Assembly: GCA_934538895.1 (NCBI GenBank)
Contig: CAKTCH010000006.1
Location: 1-19,863, forward strand
Source: an uncultured Alphaproteobacteria bacterium
GTDB taxonomy: Bacteria > Pseudomonadota > Alphaproteobacteria > Micavibrionales > Micavibrionaceae
Direction of reading: 5' to 3'
Length of the DNA stretch: 19,863 bases
The translations under genes were made by a program, and so were the position numbers. Each line of letters opens with the position of its first letter. Within the stretch, counting starts at the first letter, position 1. Of this stretch, positions 1-7,396 are shown piece by piece. The notes under the pieces were generated by a model. That model was not told where the DNA came from and did no database searches. It worked only from the letters and a program-made list of their open reading frames with translations.

Positions 1-431
1 GTCATCGTGACAGTGTCAGCCATGAAAGCCGCTTCATCGAACGGCTGCGGCTCCAGCACGGCACCTTGCGCATACAGGATGTCGCGGGAAAGGTTAGCGG
101 AATCTTGGAGTTTCGGAATCTCGGAAACAGGAGCAGATAGCGCCACAGGCTTTTTCTGATCATCCGATAATCTGATCATCTGATCATCCCCCTCCTCCAG
201 CAAAATCGCGATCACGGCATTGACTGCCACATTCTCCGTTCCTTCCGGCACGACGATCTTGCCGATCTTGCCTTCGTCAACCGCTTCCACTTCCATGGTC
301 GCCTTGTCGGTTTCGATTTCGGCGATCACATCGCCCGGTTTCACGGCGTCGCCTTCTTTCTTCGCCCAGCGGGCCAGTTTGCCCTCGGTCATAGTCGGAG
401 ATAAGGCAGGCATAAGGATATCTGTAGGCAT
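1..431 (-). CDS. pdhB: Pyruvate dehydrogenase E1 beta subunit, N-terminal lipoyl domain (partial)
   Basis: The reading frame is open from the ATG at 431 to the window edge (143 codons). It begins with a complete biotinyl/lipoyl domain: residues 7-13 read MPALSPT and the lipoyl-lysine motif ETDKATME lies at about residues 40-47. An acidic/proline linker follows, and the visible sequence ends ADTVTMT, where the E1-beta catalytic domain would begin. Alphaproteobacterial PdhB carries an N-terminal lipoyl domain, and the gene lies downstream of pdhA, so E1-beta is preferred over E2 (PdhC). No peripheral-subunit-binding domain is seen in the visible part. The start is fixed by an AAGGAG Shine-Dalgarno (SD) that lies inside the end of the RidA-family gene; the two genes are 2 nt apart and probably translationally coupled. 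With E1-alpha it would decarboxylate pyruvate in the cytosolic PDH complex. The C-terminal part lies outside the window. Confidence 0.8.
   Translation of the reverse strand, partial: MPTDILMPALSPTMTEGKLARWAKKEGDAVKPGDVIAEIETDKATMEVEAVDEGKIGKIVVPEGTENVAVNAVIAILLEEGDDQMIRLSDDQKKPVALSAPVSEIPKLQDSANLSRDILYAQGAVLEPQPFDEAAFMADTVTM
155..188. repeat. Three copies of TGATCATC inside the pdhB linker
   Basis: TCTGATCATC occurs at 155-164 and 171-180, and TGATCATC again at 181-188. Each copy contains the palindrome TGATCA. The repeats encode a short Asp-Asp-Gln-rich stretch in the linker after the lipoyl domain, so they look like a local coding expansion, not a regulatory site. Confidence 0.6.
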
Positions 432-433
432 AA

Positions 434-790
434 CTACTCCTTGACGGCGGCAACGACCGCCACTTCAACGTTGAAATCGGGGGATACAAGTTTGGCTTCG
501 ACACAGGCGCGAGACGGCGCCTGGCCTTGCGGCACCCACGCATCCCAAGCCTTGTTGAACTCGTCATAGCTCGCCATGTCGGAAAGCCAGACGGTCGCCG
601 ACAGCATATGATTTTTATCGCTGCCGGTTTCAGCCAGATATTTTTCAATCGCGCTCAGAATCTCGTTCGTCTGATCGGTTATGCTTTTACCGCGATTTTG
701 AACCGCGACCTGACCGGAGATATAAACCACCCCGCCATGCACGACCGCCTGAGACAAGCGCTGATTGGTATTGATGCGTTCTACAGTCAT
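434..790 (-). CDS. RidA/YjgF-family protein, YoaB-like subgroup
   Basis: This 118-aa protein matches the full length of the RidA (YjgF/YER057c/UK114) family, small trimeric cytosolic proteins. Founding members hydrolyse 2-aminoacrylate and related imines to keto acids such as pyruvate. The C-terminal pattern PSRACVEAKL (residues 92-101), WLSDMASYD (68-76) and AWDAWV (81-86) resembles the E. coli YoaB-type branch. The substrate-binding Arg is present (R94). The Glu of the RidA IEIEAIA motif, used in imine hydrolysis by the archetype, is replaced by Ala at about residue 111, so deaminase activity cannot be assumed. The gene lies between pdhA and pdhB, with 43 nt to the unknown gene upstream and 2 nt to pdhB downstream, so it should be co-transcribed with PDH subunits. 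No strong SD is visible upstream. Confidence 0.88.
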   Translation of the reverse strand: MTVERINTNQRLSQAVVHGGVVYISGQVAVQNRGKSITDQTNEILSAIEKYLAETGSDKNHMLSATVWLSDMASYDEFNKAWDAWVPQGQAPSRACVEAKLVSPDFNVEVAVVAAVKE

Positions 791-833
791 CTATTCTTAT
801 CACCAGATTTATCTATTAAGTGAACAGCAGGCA

Positions 834-1280
834 TTATTTCAGATCTTGAGAAAAGAAGCTTCGGTCCAGAATTTTCTGATCCACCTTATTGCCAGCCATT
901 TTTGTCATTATGATATCCAGATCGCAGACTTCCCGCATGACGACGGCTTTTGCGTTCTGCATCGTTAAAAGAGTCGGCTGTGTCATCAATGCCTGGTAAG
1001 GACTCATTCCTCCCATATTCTGAAACTTGGTCGGCCTGGAAAGCAATCCACGGATATAATTGGCCGGAATATGAGGATGATCGAGCACCAGTTGGCTAAC
1101 ATAATCTCTTAGGCTATCTCCCATACGTCTGCGATCCTCGTCCCATAACTCCCGTATATCAACTGGATACTTCCCCTTGTCGGGGCCAAGCCCCAAACAA
1201 AACAGAGTCCTGTCCCAGGATTCTTTAAGACTCGACTTCAGGCCGGATGATTCACCGGCAATTCTTTTAGAATCTTTCAT
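834..1280 (-). CDS. Unknown 148-aa protein in the pdh operon
   Basis: I do not recognise this protein. It is soluble and charged, with no signal peptide or membrane segment. The N-terminus is Lys/Ser-rich, the centre has a helical WDEDRRRMGDSLRDYVSQLV segment (about residues 46-65), and the C-terminal half contains MSPYQALM and VVMREVCDLDI. The ATG at 1280 lies 19 nt after the pdhA stop, and its stop lies 43 nt before the RidA-family gene. The four genes pdhA, this one, the RidA-family gene and pdhB therefore form one apparent transcription unit. The SD is weak (GGATGAAG about 8 nt upstream). Its place suggests a link to the complex, but the sequence gives no function. It may simply be a lineage-specific insertion. 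Confidence 0.72.
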   Translation of the reverse strand: MKDSKRIAGESSGLKSSLKESWDRTLFCLGLGPDKGKYPVDIRELWDEDRRRMGDSLRDYVSQLVLDHPHIPANYIRGLLSRPTKFQNMGGMSPYQALMTQPTLLTMQNAKAVVMREVCDLDIIMTKMAGNKVDQKILDRSFFSQDLK

Positions 1281-1299
1281 TAGCAGACTTCATCCCACA

Positions 1300-2334
1300 T
1301 CACTTAACTTCAACCAGAACATCCGTCCACAACTCATTTTCATGCGGCTCGGGAGATTCCTGCGCGAACTGAGCGGCCTCATTGACGATTTCCTTTACCT
1401 CTTTATCGATCGGCTTCAGGTCGTCCCCGGTCACGCCGTCGGCTTCCAGCATCTTCCTGATCGCCTCGATCGGGTCGCGCTCGGTGCGGTATTTCTCAAC
1501 TTCCTCCTTCGAGCGGTATTTGCCCGGATCGGACATCGAGTGACCGCGGTAACGATAGGTCATCACCTCAAGAATATACGGGCCGTTGCCGGAGCGGATA
1601 TAATCGAACGCCTGACGTGCCGCCGCCTGCACGGTGAACACGTCCATGCCGTCAACCTGTTCGCCCGGAATGCCGAAACCTTCGCCGCGGCGATACAGCG
1701 CGCCTGCCGCATGACGCTCATTACTGGTGCCCATCGCGTAACCGTTATTCTCGATCACGTACAGAACCGGCAGCTTCCAGAGCGAGGCCATGTTATATGA
1801 TTCATAAAGCTGCCCCTGATTGGCGGAGCCGTCGCCCATGTAAGAGACGGCCACGCCACCGTCTTCCGTGTACTTGTGCGCAAACCCCAGCCCCGTACCG
1901 AGCGCGGAAGACGCCCCCACGATACCATGGCCGCCGAAGAAGTTCGCCTCGCGGCTGAACATGTGCATCGAACCGCCCTTACCGGCGGAGTAACCGCCCT
2001 TGCGGCCCGTCAACTCGGCCATCACGCCCTTGGCGTCCATGCCGCAAGCCAGCATGTGACCATGATCGCGGTAGGCGGTAATAACCGTATCCTGCGGTTC
2101 CTGCACCGACTGGATGCCCGTAACCACGGCTTCCTGCCCGATATACAGGTGGCAAAAGCCGCCGATCAGACCCATGCCGTAAAGCTGCCCGGCCTTTTCC
2201 TCAAAGCGGCGGATCAGCAGCATCTCGCGATACAGCTTTTTCATCTCTGCGGTATCAGGCTTCGGGTTGGCATTGGAAACGGCTTTTAAACGGGGCTTTT
2301 TATCGCCCGCTTCTTTTACGGATGACACAGACAT
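1300..2334 (-). CDS. pdhA: Pyruvate dehydrogenase E1 component, alpha subunit
   Basis: This 344-aa protein is a full-length E1-alpha. The thiamine diphosphate/Mg2+ motif runs from GDG (residues 167-169) to the double Asn (196-197). The conserved loop RGHSMSDP is at 263-270, and HLYIGQEA at 62-69 is typical of the family. With E1-beta it catalyses the TPP-dependent decarboxylation of pyruvate and reductive acetylation of E2 lipoyl groups. The frame is open for 18 more codons upstream, but the ATG at 2334 is chosen because AAGGAGG sits directly before it and the protein then starts with a normal basic, Ser-rich tail. ftsB is 110 bp upstream. The next genes downstream are an unknown gene and a RidA-family gene, not pdhB directly, which departs from the usual order. 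Confidence 0.96.
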   Translation of the reverse strand: MSVSSVKEAGDKKPRLKAVSNANPKPDTAEMKKLYREMLLIRRFEEKAGQLYGMGLIGGFCHLYIGQEAVVTGIQSVQEPQDTVITAYRDHGHMLACGMDAKGVMAELTGRKGGYSAGKGGSMHMFSREANFFGGHGIVGASSALGTGLGFAHKYTEDGGVAVSYMGDGSANQGQLYESYNMASLWKLPVLYVIENNGYAMGTSNERHAAGALYRRGEGFGIPGEQVDGMDVFTVQAAARQAFDYIRSGNGPYILEVMTYRYRGHSMSDPGKYRSKEEVEKYRTERDPIEAIRKMLEADGVTGDDLKPIDKEVKEIVNEAAQFAQESPEPHENELWTDVLVEVK

Positions 2335-2444
2335 GCTCCTCCTTAAGGAGTTCAGGAAAGTCTTAGAAATACGGGGTGTTACATACACTATTTTGACGGC
2401 GGAGGCCAGATTCGCGGCGCTGAATTTGTGCGATGCAAAACAGT

Positions 2445-2759
2445 TTATTGCATACGGATAACCACAATTTCATCAGGATGATGATATCCCAAAATAACGC
2501 GCGCCCGCTCCTCCAGCAGATCCGGATCAATGGAACCAGGACGCAGCATCGCCACCTTATTCTCAAGGGCTTTGCGCTGCACGCTTAAATCACCATACTG
2601 ACGGTCCAGACGCTCTATATTCCGCTCCAGCGATACGAGGCGCAAATAACTCCTCTCCCCGGAGAGGATATGATACGTAAAATAAAAACACAGGCAAAAT
2701 CCAATGATCGCCACAAAATTGTGTTTTACTACATGATGTTGCTGAAAAAACCTCTTCAT
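2445..2759 (-). CDS. ftsB: FtsB/DivIC-family septum formation initiator
   Basis: This 104-aa protein has the FtsB layout: a short basic cytoplasmic tail, one membrane helix (about residues 14-33), a coiled-coil segment (about 36-70, with spaced Leu/Ile and many charged residues), and a short C-terminal domain ending in a REVIxxxPDEIVV-like stretch (residues 85-101 here contain ARVILGY and DEIVVI). FtsB, FtsL and FtsQ form a subcomplex that activates septal peptidoglycan synthesis. The ATG at 2759 is the first start after an in-frame stop 12 nt upstream; the SD is weak. The position between eno and pdhA matches the alphaproteobacterial order and supports the call. The C-terminal part of such proteins is poorly conserved, so assignment rests on architecture and neighbourhood. 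Confidence 0.88.
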   Translation of the reverse strand: MKRFFQQHHVVKHNFVAIIGFCLCFYFTYHILSGERSYLRLVSLERNIERLDRQYGDLSVQRKALENKVAMLRPGSIDPDLLEERARVILGYHHPDEIVVIRMQ

Positions 2760-2870
2760 GCATCCAGTGAATCACATTAGATTCCGGAAAGCAATGGGGA
2801 TAAGTCAAAAAAATAAGCAGAGTCAGCTACTTAACCGTGAACATACAGAGAACGCATCATATTTGGCGGC

Positions 2871-3353
2871 TTAATATATAGAGGCCGCCGTAGGCGCACT
2901 TTCACCACGCGCCCGTACGTCCAGCATCCGCCAGAGCCTCTCGTAATCATCCGTAAAAATAGTGGCCTGATCCCCCGGCAGTACAGACCAGCCGCCCTTG
3001 ATAATTTCATACTCAAGCTGCAAAGGCGTCCAGCCCGCATAACCGTGGTACTCCCGGCTCCGTCCGGCATAATGCATGGTATAGCGGTGATCGTCTGTTT
3101 CGACTGGCCCGCCATAAAAAACACCTTTCCGCCCCTCAAACGGCTTGTTCACGATATAGCCACGCGCCCCTGTAAACAGCCCATGCTCGACGACATAGAC
3201 AACCGAGCGCTGAAACTCTCCCGAACCGATCATGGAGGAGGCAATAAGAAACCGCCCGGTATGCCCTTTGTAAAAATTACCTATCGTCGGCAACGCAATA
3301 AAAAACGCCGCCAGCAGAATATATCCCCTTGCACTCTGCGGTGTAAACTTCAT
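2871..3353 (-). CDS. Membrane-anchored YqgE/AlgH-like protein, copy 2
   Basis: The 160-aa product begins with a single hydrophobic segment (about residues 10-26) and then carries a YqgE/AlgH-type (DUF179) core: FLIAS, FQRSVVYVVEH, GARGYIVNKP, VFYGGPV and GYAGW, followed by LEYEI and GWSVLPGD. Ordinary YqgE proteins are about 185 aa and cytosolic, so the N-terminal anchor and shorter length are unusual. No biochemical role of the family is firmly established. The frame could begin with GTG at 3356, but the ATG at 3353 aligns with the start of the neighbouring paralogue and has AAAGGGAT upstream. It lies 42 nt downstream of copy 1 and 111 bp before ftsB. The two proteins are alike along their whole length, about half identical by eye, which indicates an old tandem duplication. 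Confidence 0.82.
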   Translation of the reverse strand: MKFTPQSARGYILLAAFFIALPTIGNFYKGHTGRFLIASSMIGSGEFQRSVVYVVEHGLFTGARGYIVNKPFEGRKGVFYGGPVETDDHRYTMHYAGRSREYHGYAGWTPLQLEYEIIKGGWSVLPGDQATIFTDDYERLWRMLDVRARGESAPTAASIY

Positions 3354-3395
3354 CACTTTACATCCCTTTATAAAATAAAAATAAGAGCGGACATC

Positions 3396-3884
3396 TCAAT
3401 AAACCGGATTATCACGCAAATGAGGAGCCTCGCGAACACGCACGTCAAGATCACGCCAAAGCCCCTTATAATCATCGGAGAAAACCGTCACCCTATCGCC
3501 ATCCGGCACGACAGACCATATGCCCCTCATCATCTCATATTCAAGCAATAAAGGCACCCATCTGGCATATCCCTGGAATGTTCGCCGTTCTTCACCGAAG
3601 TCTATGGTAACGATATGTTCGGGTTGTCCCGAAAGGCCGCCATAAAAAACATTCTCGCGTCCAGGCACCGGGCGATTGACGATATAACCGCGCGCGCCCG
3701 TAAGCAGGTCATGCTTCTCGATATACACTACTGTTTGATGGAAAACACCGTCCGCTCCTATAACCGGTGAAACCAGCAAAAAGCGATTTTCCTGCCCGGT
3801 ATAGAGGCTGTTCAGAGTTGGCAGCAAAATGAAAAATGCGGCCAGCAGGATATAACCCTTTGCGCTGCGCGGTATGTATTTCAT
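3396..3884 (-). CDS. Membrane-anchored YqgE/AlgH-like protein, copy 1
   Basis: This 162-aa protein has the same layout as the adjacent copy: a short basic start (MKYIPRSAKG), one membrane segment (about residues 10-26), then a YqgE/AlgH-like core with FLLVSPVIG, VVYIEKHDLLTGARGYIVN, VFYGGL, GYARW, LLEYEM and DDYKGLWRDLDVRVR. The C-terminal DDYxxLWRxLDVR block is shared by both copies. The ATG at 3884 has AAAGGGAG about 10 nt upstream. It is the first gene after the eno terminator, so it probably starts its own transcript through both copies and perhaps into ftsB. Upstream sequence is AT-rich (TTTTATAAAAA near 3915-3925), but I cannot define a convincing promoter. Function is unknown; a membrane-tethered YqgE-like role at the cell envelope is only an inference. 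Confidence 0.82.
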   Translation of the reverse strand: MKYIPRSAKGYILLAAFFILLPTLNSLYTGQENRFLLVSPVIGADGVFHQTVVYIEKHDLLTGARGYIVNRPVPGRENVFYGGLSGQPEHIVTIDFGEERRTFQGYARWVPLLLEYEMMRGIWSVVPDGDRVTVFSDDYKGLWRDLDVRVREAPHLRDNPVY

Positions 3885-3985
3885 CCTGATGCTCCCTTTT
3901 ATTACCCGGAAAGTTTTTATAAAACTGCTAAAGAACGAACTGACGGCACAACACTGATGGTTCCCCCTACCCCAACCCGGAAATG

Positions 3986-4014
3986 AAAAAAGCGCTCATG
4001 GAAGAGCGCTTTTT
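3986..4014 (-). terminator. Intrinsic terminator downstream of eno
   Basis: A perfect 7-bp stem, AGCGCTC (3991-3997) with GAGCGCT (4004-4010), encloses a 6-nt loop and is flanked by A-runs on the left and T-runs on the right. On the minus strand it ends in a U-run 15 nt after the eno stop. The symmetry means it could also stop plus-strand transcripts. Confidence 0.88.
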
Positions 4015-4029
4015 GCCGGTAGTTCAAAA

Positions 4030-5346
4030 TTATGCGGCGTTCTTTTTATCTTTCGCCACGGAATCCAAAGGCGTGCGCAGGATCGAGGCCCCGGCATATT
4101 CAGCCTGCGGCCCCAGCATATCCTCGATGCGGATCAACTGATTATATTTCGCCGTCCGGTCGGAACGGGAAAGCGATCCCGTCTTGATCTGGCCCGCATT
4201 GACGGCCACCGCGATATCGGCAATGGTGGAGTCTTCCGTCTCACCGGAACGATGCGACAGGACCACACCGTAACCAGCCTTCTGCGCCATCTGAATCGCT
4301 TCCAGCGTCTCCGACAGGGAACCGATCTGATTCACCTTCACAAGGATCGCATTCGCCGCCCCCATATCAATGCCGCGCGCCAGACGCTCGGAATTCGTGA
4401 CAAACAAATCATCCCCCACAAGCTGGACGCGTGCGCCCAGAGCATTTGTCAGCGCAACCCAGCCATCCCAGTCATCTTCAGCCATACCGTCTTCGATGGA
4501 AACGATCGGGTATTTCGCGCAGAGATCTTCATAGAACTTGACCATCTCGGCGGAAGTCAGCGTCTTACCCTCGCCTTCCATCACGTACTTACCGTTTTTG
4601 TAGAACTCAGTGGAAGCCACATCAAGCCCCAGCACCACATCTTCACCCGGCTTGTAACCGGCGGCGGCAATGGCTTTCATAATATAATCCAGCGCCTCGA
4701 CGGACGAACTGACCGCCGGGGCAAAGCCGCCCTCGTCACCCACATTGGTATTCAGCCCCGCCGCGGATAACTCTTTCTTCAACGCATGGAAAATTTCAGA
4801 ACCGCAACGAATAGCCTCCGCAAATGTCGGCGCACCTACGGGCAGGATCATGAACTCCTGAAAATCGATCGGATTATCGGCATGGGCGCCGCCATTGATG
4901 ATGTTCATCATCGGCGTCGGCAACAGGTGCGAGAATGTGCCGCCCAGATAACGATACAGCGGCACATCCAGCTCGTCCGCCATCGCCTTCGCCACCGCCA
5001 GAGAAACGCCGAGTATGGCATTCGCGCCCAACTTACCCTTGTTCGGCGTGCCATCCAGTTCGATCATCATCTGGTCGATATGAATTTGCTCTTCCGCGTC
5101 ATGGCCTTCCAGCAATTCGAAAATATCATGGTTCACTGCTTCAACCGCTTTCAAAACGCCCTTGCCGCTATAACGTTTTTTGTCGCCGTCGCGCAGCTCA
5201 ACCGCTTCGTGCGCACCCGTGGATGCCCCCGACGGCACCGCCGCCCGTCCACGCGCGCCGGATTCCAGCGTCACATCGACTTCCACAGTCGGGTTCCCGC
5301 GACTATCAAGGATTTCACGGGCAACAATATCGATAATGGCAGACAT
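4030..5346 (-). CDS. eno: Enolase
   Basis: The 438-aa product is a complete enolase, which converts 2-phosphoglycerate to phosphoenolpyruvate in the cytosol with Mg2+. Family landmarks appear in order: EILDSRGNPTVEVDV near the N-terminus, SGASTGAHEA, NGGAHADN and FQEFM, the metal-ligand region SIEDGMAEDDW, GDDLFVTN, the catalytic Lys in ILVKVNQIG, and SHRSGETED. The start is supported by AAGGAG 6 nt before the ATG. kdsA lies 29 nt upstream on the same strand, so the pair is likely co-transcribed and ends at the hairpin just after eno. Confidence 0.98.
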   Translation of the reverse strand: MSAIIDIVAREILDSRGNPTVEVDVTLESGARGRAAVPSGASTGAHEAVELRDGDKKRYSGKGVLKAVEAVNHDIFELLEGHDAEEQIHIDQMMIELDGTPNKGKLGANAILGVSLAVAKAMADELDVPLYRYLGGTFSHLLPTPMMNIINGGAHADNPIDFQEFMILPVGAPTFAEAIRCGSEIFHALKKELSAAGLNTNVGDEGGFAPAVSSSVEALDYIMKAIAAAGYKPGEDVVLGLDVASTEFYKNGKYVMEGEGKTLTSAEMVKFYEDLCAKYPIVSIEDGMAEDDWDGWVALTNALGARVQLVGDDLFVTNSERLARGIDMGAANAILVKVNQIGSLSETLEAIQMAQKAGYGVVLSHRSGETEDSTIADIAVAVNAGQIKTGSLSRSDRTAKYNQLIRIEDMLGPQAEYAGASILRTPLDSVAKDKKNAA

Positions 5347-5375
5347 ATTTTTCTCCTTAATGGCGTTCGGAGCAG

Positions 5376-6197
5376 TTAAATATTTTTAGTGATTTCGTCA
5401 ATCCGTATCATGGTACGCAAAACCGCTTCCATATCATCCAGCTTCACCATGTTGGGGCCGTCGGACGGCGCGTTGTCCGGGTCCTGATGCGTTTCCATGA
5501 ACACAGCCGCGACACCGATCGCCACAGCCGCGCGCGAAAGCGGCGGCACCATCTTGCGGTCGCCCCCCGTCGCGTTACCCTTGCCGCCCGGCGACTGCAC
5601 CGAGTGCGTGGCATCGAACACCACCGGATACCCCGTCTCCGCCATGATCGGCAAGGCGCGCATATCGTTCACCAGCGTATTATAACCGAACGTCACCCCG
5701 CGTTCGCAAAGCATGATATTGTCATTCCCTGTGCTGGCGATCTTATCAGCCACATTCTTCATGTCCCAGGGCGCCAGAAACTGACCCTTCTTAACATTAA
5801 TGGCTTTGCCCGTCTTCCCGGCAGCCAGCAGCAAATCCGTCTGGCGGCACAGGAAAGCCGGAATCTGCAACACATCCACCGCCTCCGCCACAGGCGCGCA
5901 CTGCTCGGGCGCATGAACGTCGGTCACCACCGGCACATCGAATTCTTTCTTGATGTCCTGAAAAATCTTCAACGCCGCATCGATACCCATGCCGCGCTCC
6001 GCCTTGACAGATGTGCGGTTCGCCTTGTCGAACGATGTTTTATAGATGAAAGGAATGCCAAGCTTCGCCGTCAGTTCCTTCAGCGCCCCGCATATCATGA
6101 AAGCATGATCGCGGCTTTCAAGCACGCAAGGACCCGCGAGCAGCGTAAAAGGAAGATTATTGGCGATTTGCAGCCCGCCGAGCGATATCGTTTTCAT
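5376..6197 (-). CDS. kdsA: 2-dehydro-3-deoxyphosphooctonate aldolase (Kdo-8-P synthase)
   Basis: This 273-aa protein condenses phosphoenolpyruvate with arabinose 5-phosphate to give Kdo-8-phosphate for lipopolysaccharide core synthesis. Visible motifs are AGPCVLES (residues 21-28), KTSFDKANRTS, DVHAPEQ, CERGVTFGYN, FDATHSVQ and METHQDPDNAPSDGPN. Cys24 in AGPC, with the His of DATHS, the Glu of METH and the Asp of PSDGP, is the ligand set of the metal-dependent class; the metal-independent E. coli enzyme has Asn in place of that Cys. The ATG at 6197 gives the usual family N-terminus, though no clear SD precedes it. eno is 29 nt downstream. It starts the conserved block after the accessory HAD gene. 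Confidence 0.96.
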   Translation of the reverse strand: MKTISLGGLQIANNLPFTLLAGPCVLESRDHAFMICGALKELTAKLGIPFIYKTSFDKANRTSVKAERGMGIDAALKIFQDIKKEFDVPVVTDVHAPEQCAPVAEAVDVLQIPAFLCRQTDLLLAAGKTGKAINVKKGQFLAPWDMKNVADKIASTGNDNIMLCERGVTFGYNTLVNDMRALPIMAETGYPVVFDATHSVQSPGGKGNATGGDRKMVPPLSRAAVAIGVAAVFMETHQDPDNAPSDGPNMVKLDDMEAVLRTMIRIDEITKNI

Positions 6198-6282
6198 GCG
6201 GGCTAATATAGGACGTAATATTGAAAAAATGAAGCCTTATTTATGGGAAAACAATGACCTGATTCAAGGTACCGGCCTGCAC

Positions 6283-6912
6283 TCAAAGATAAGAACGGCA
6301 GGTTCGTAAAAACGAGACTACATCATCCACGCCAATCGGACGGTCGATGACGATCATGCCCGCCGCTTGCCCGCTTTCGACCCCTTTCGGATCGTCCTCG
6401 ATTACAAGGCATGATGTCGGGTCTATAATATCACCCGTGATCTGCTGCATTTTCGTTTTGGCGGCGAGATAGGGTGCAGCCTCGGGCTTGCGGCCCTGAT
6501 AATCTTCCTTGCAAAGGATGAAATCGAAGTGGCGCATCATGTCTCTCGCGGTCAGGGTCGCCATGACGGAACGCTGGCGGCCATTGCTGACGACGGCCTG
6601 GCGCAAACCCGCTTCCTTAAACAGGGAGATGGCGTCGAGGACGCCGGGGCGGATTTCTATATCGCCGATATGGTTGAAATACCATTGATCGATACGGTCG
6701 AGATATTCGTCTTTGCTTAACGTCAAACCAAGCTCGGCACTCAGCCATTCCCAGTTCTGCGCGCCGTTATTGGTATAAACCCGCTCCTGCCACTCATCGC
6801 CGAGAGAAATGCCAATGGTTTTTAAAGTTTCGACATGCTTGCGCCAATGGTGCCGGTAGGTCTGCACCAATGTGTTGTCACTATCCCAGAAAACGTAACG
6901 AATTTTGTTCAT
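6283..6912 (-). CDS. HAD-superfamily phosphatase
   Basis: From the ATG at 6912 the protein has 209 aa and all four HAD motifs: the nucleophile/acid pair DSDNT (D10, D12), VSNG with S109, the catalytic Lys in GRKPEA (K142), and the acidic IEDDPKG (D173, D174). The helical insert between motifs I and II (about residues 15-90) is the cap of subfamily I, as in phosphoglycolate phosphatase-like and beta-phosphoglucomutase-like enzymes. The substrate cannot be read from sequence. The start is uncertain: ATGs at 6912 and 6933 and a GTG at 6981 are in frame, none with a good SD. The GTG overlaps the TGA of the small gene upstream by 4 nt (GTGA), which could allow coupling, but the extra 23 residues look unlike a HAD N-terminus. 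6912 is preferred because the HAD core begins at once. Confidence 0.87.
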   Translation of the reverse strand: MNKIRYVFWDSDNTLVQTYRHHWRKHVETLKTIGISLGDEWQERVYTNNGAQNWEWLSAELGLTLSKDEYLDRIDQWYFNHIGDIEIRPGVLDAISLFKEAGLRQAVVSNGRQRSVMATLTARDMMRHFDFILCKEDYQGRKPEAAPYLAAKTKMQQITGDIIDPTSCLVIEDDPKGVESGQAAGMIVIDRPIGVDDVVSFLRTCRSYL

Positions 6913-6977
6913 CGTATATTTATACTGCGCCATCTTTGAACAGCACAAGGTTAATATCACCCTTGGATAAACGCATA

Positions 6978-7214
6978 TCACCGATCGACTCTTACGAGAA
7001 TCGCCAATTTATCCAAGATCGTATCAAAACTCTGATCGTATAGACCGCTTGCTCTATCGACTTCCAATACGGAGGAAATCAACATCGTAACGCGTGCCAG
7101 AAGTGCATTTACAGCTTGAATATTGTCAATCATCCTACTTATTGATCCGTATATCTTACCTTGAGCCATATCCTGTTCGACAACTGATCGCTCGACATAT
7201 TTACGGAGATTCAT
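6978..7214 (-). CDS. Small helical protein of unknown function (78 aa)
   Basis: I do not recognise this protein. It is predicted to be almost entirely helical, with a basic N-terminus (NLRKYVERSV) and a moderately hydrophobic centre (ALLARVTMLISSVLEV, about residues 37-52) that could pack as a helical bundle. That centre is too polar at its edges for a confident membrane helix. The ATG at 7214 has GGAAG about 11 nt upstream. Its stop overlaps a possible GTG start of the HAD gene, so the two may be co-expressed. An alternative is that it is a spurious ORF in a low-constraint region; it lacks any close family marker. Confidence 0.45.
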   Translation of the reverse strand: MNLRKYVERSVVEQDMAQGKIYGSISRMIDNIQAVNALLARVTMLISSVLEVDRASGLYDQSFDTILDKLAILVRVDR

Positions 7215-7320
7215 GTTACCACTTCCGATGCCACCGCCCCGGAGCGATAAAGCCCTCTGATTATTTAGGCACGCAACAATAATCTTAAATAGTGCACCAC
7301 ATCAAAAGAAAAAACAAATT

Positions 7321-7347
7321 TTGCTTGATTTTCTATATAAATAATAT
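7321..7347 (+). promoter_or_regulatory. Candidate promoter for the repeat-containing unknown gene
   Basis: TTGCTT (7321-7326) and TAATAT (7342-7347) lie 15 bp apart in a very AT-rich stretch (7260-7396) upstream of the plus-strand gene at 7397. The spacing is short, and AT-richness alone makes such hexamers likely. No other promoter-like site was clearer. Confidence 0.3.
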
Positions 7348-7396
7348 TCTGCTTCAGAGATGATAAAAATATCCAAAAAACAGGGAAAAAACACAT

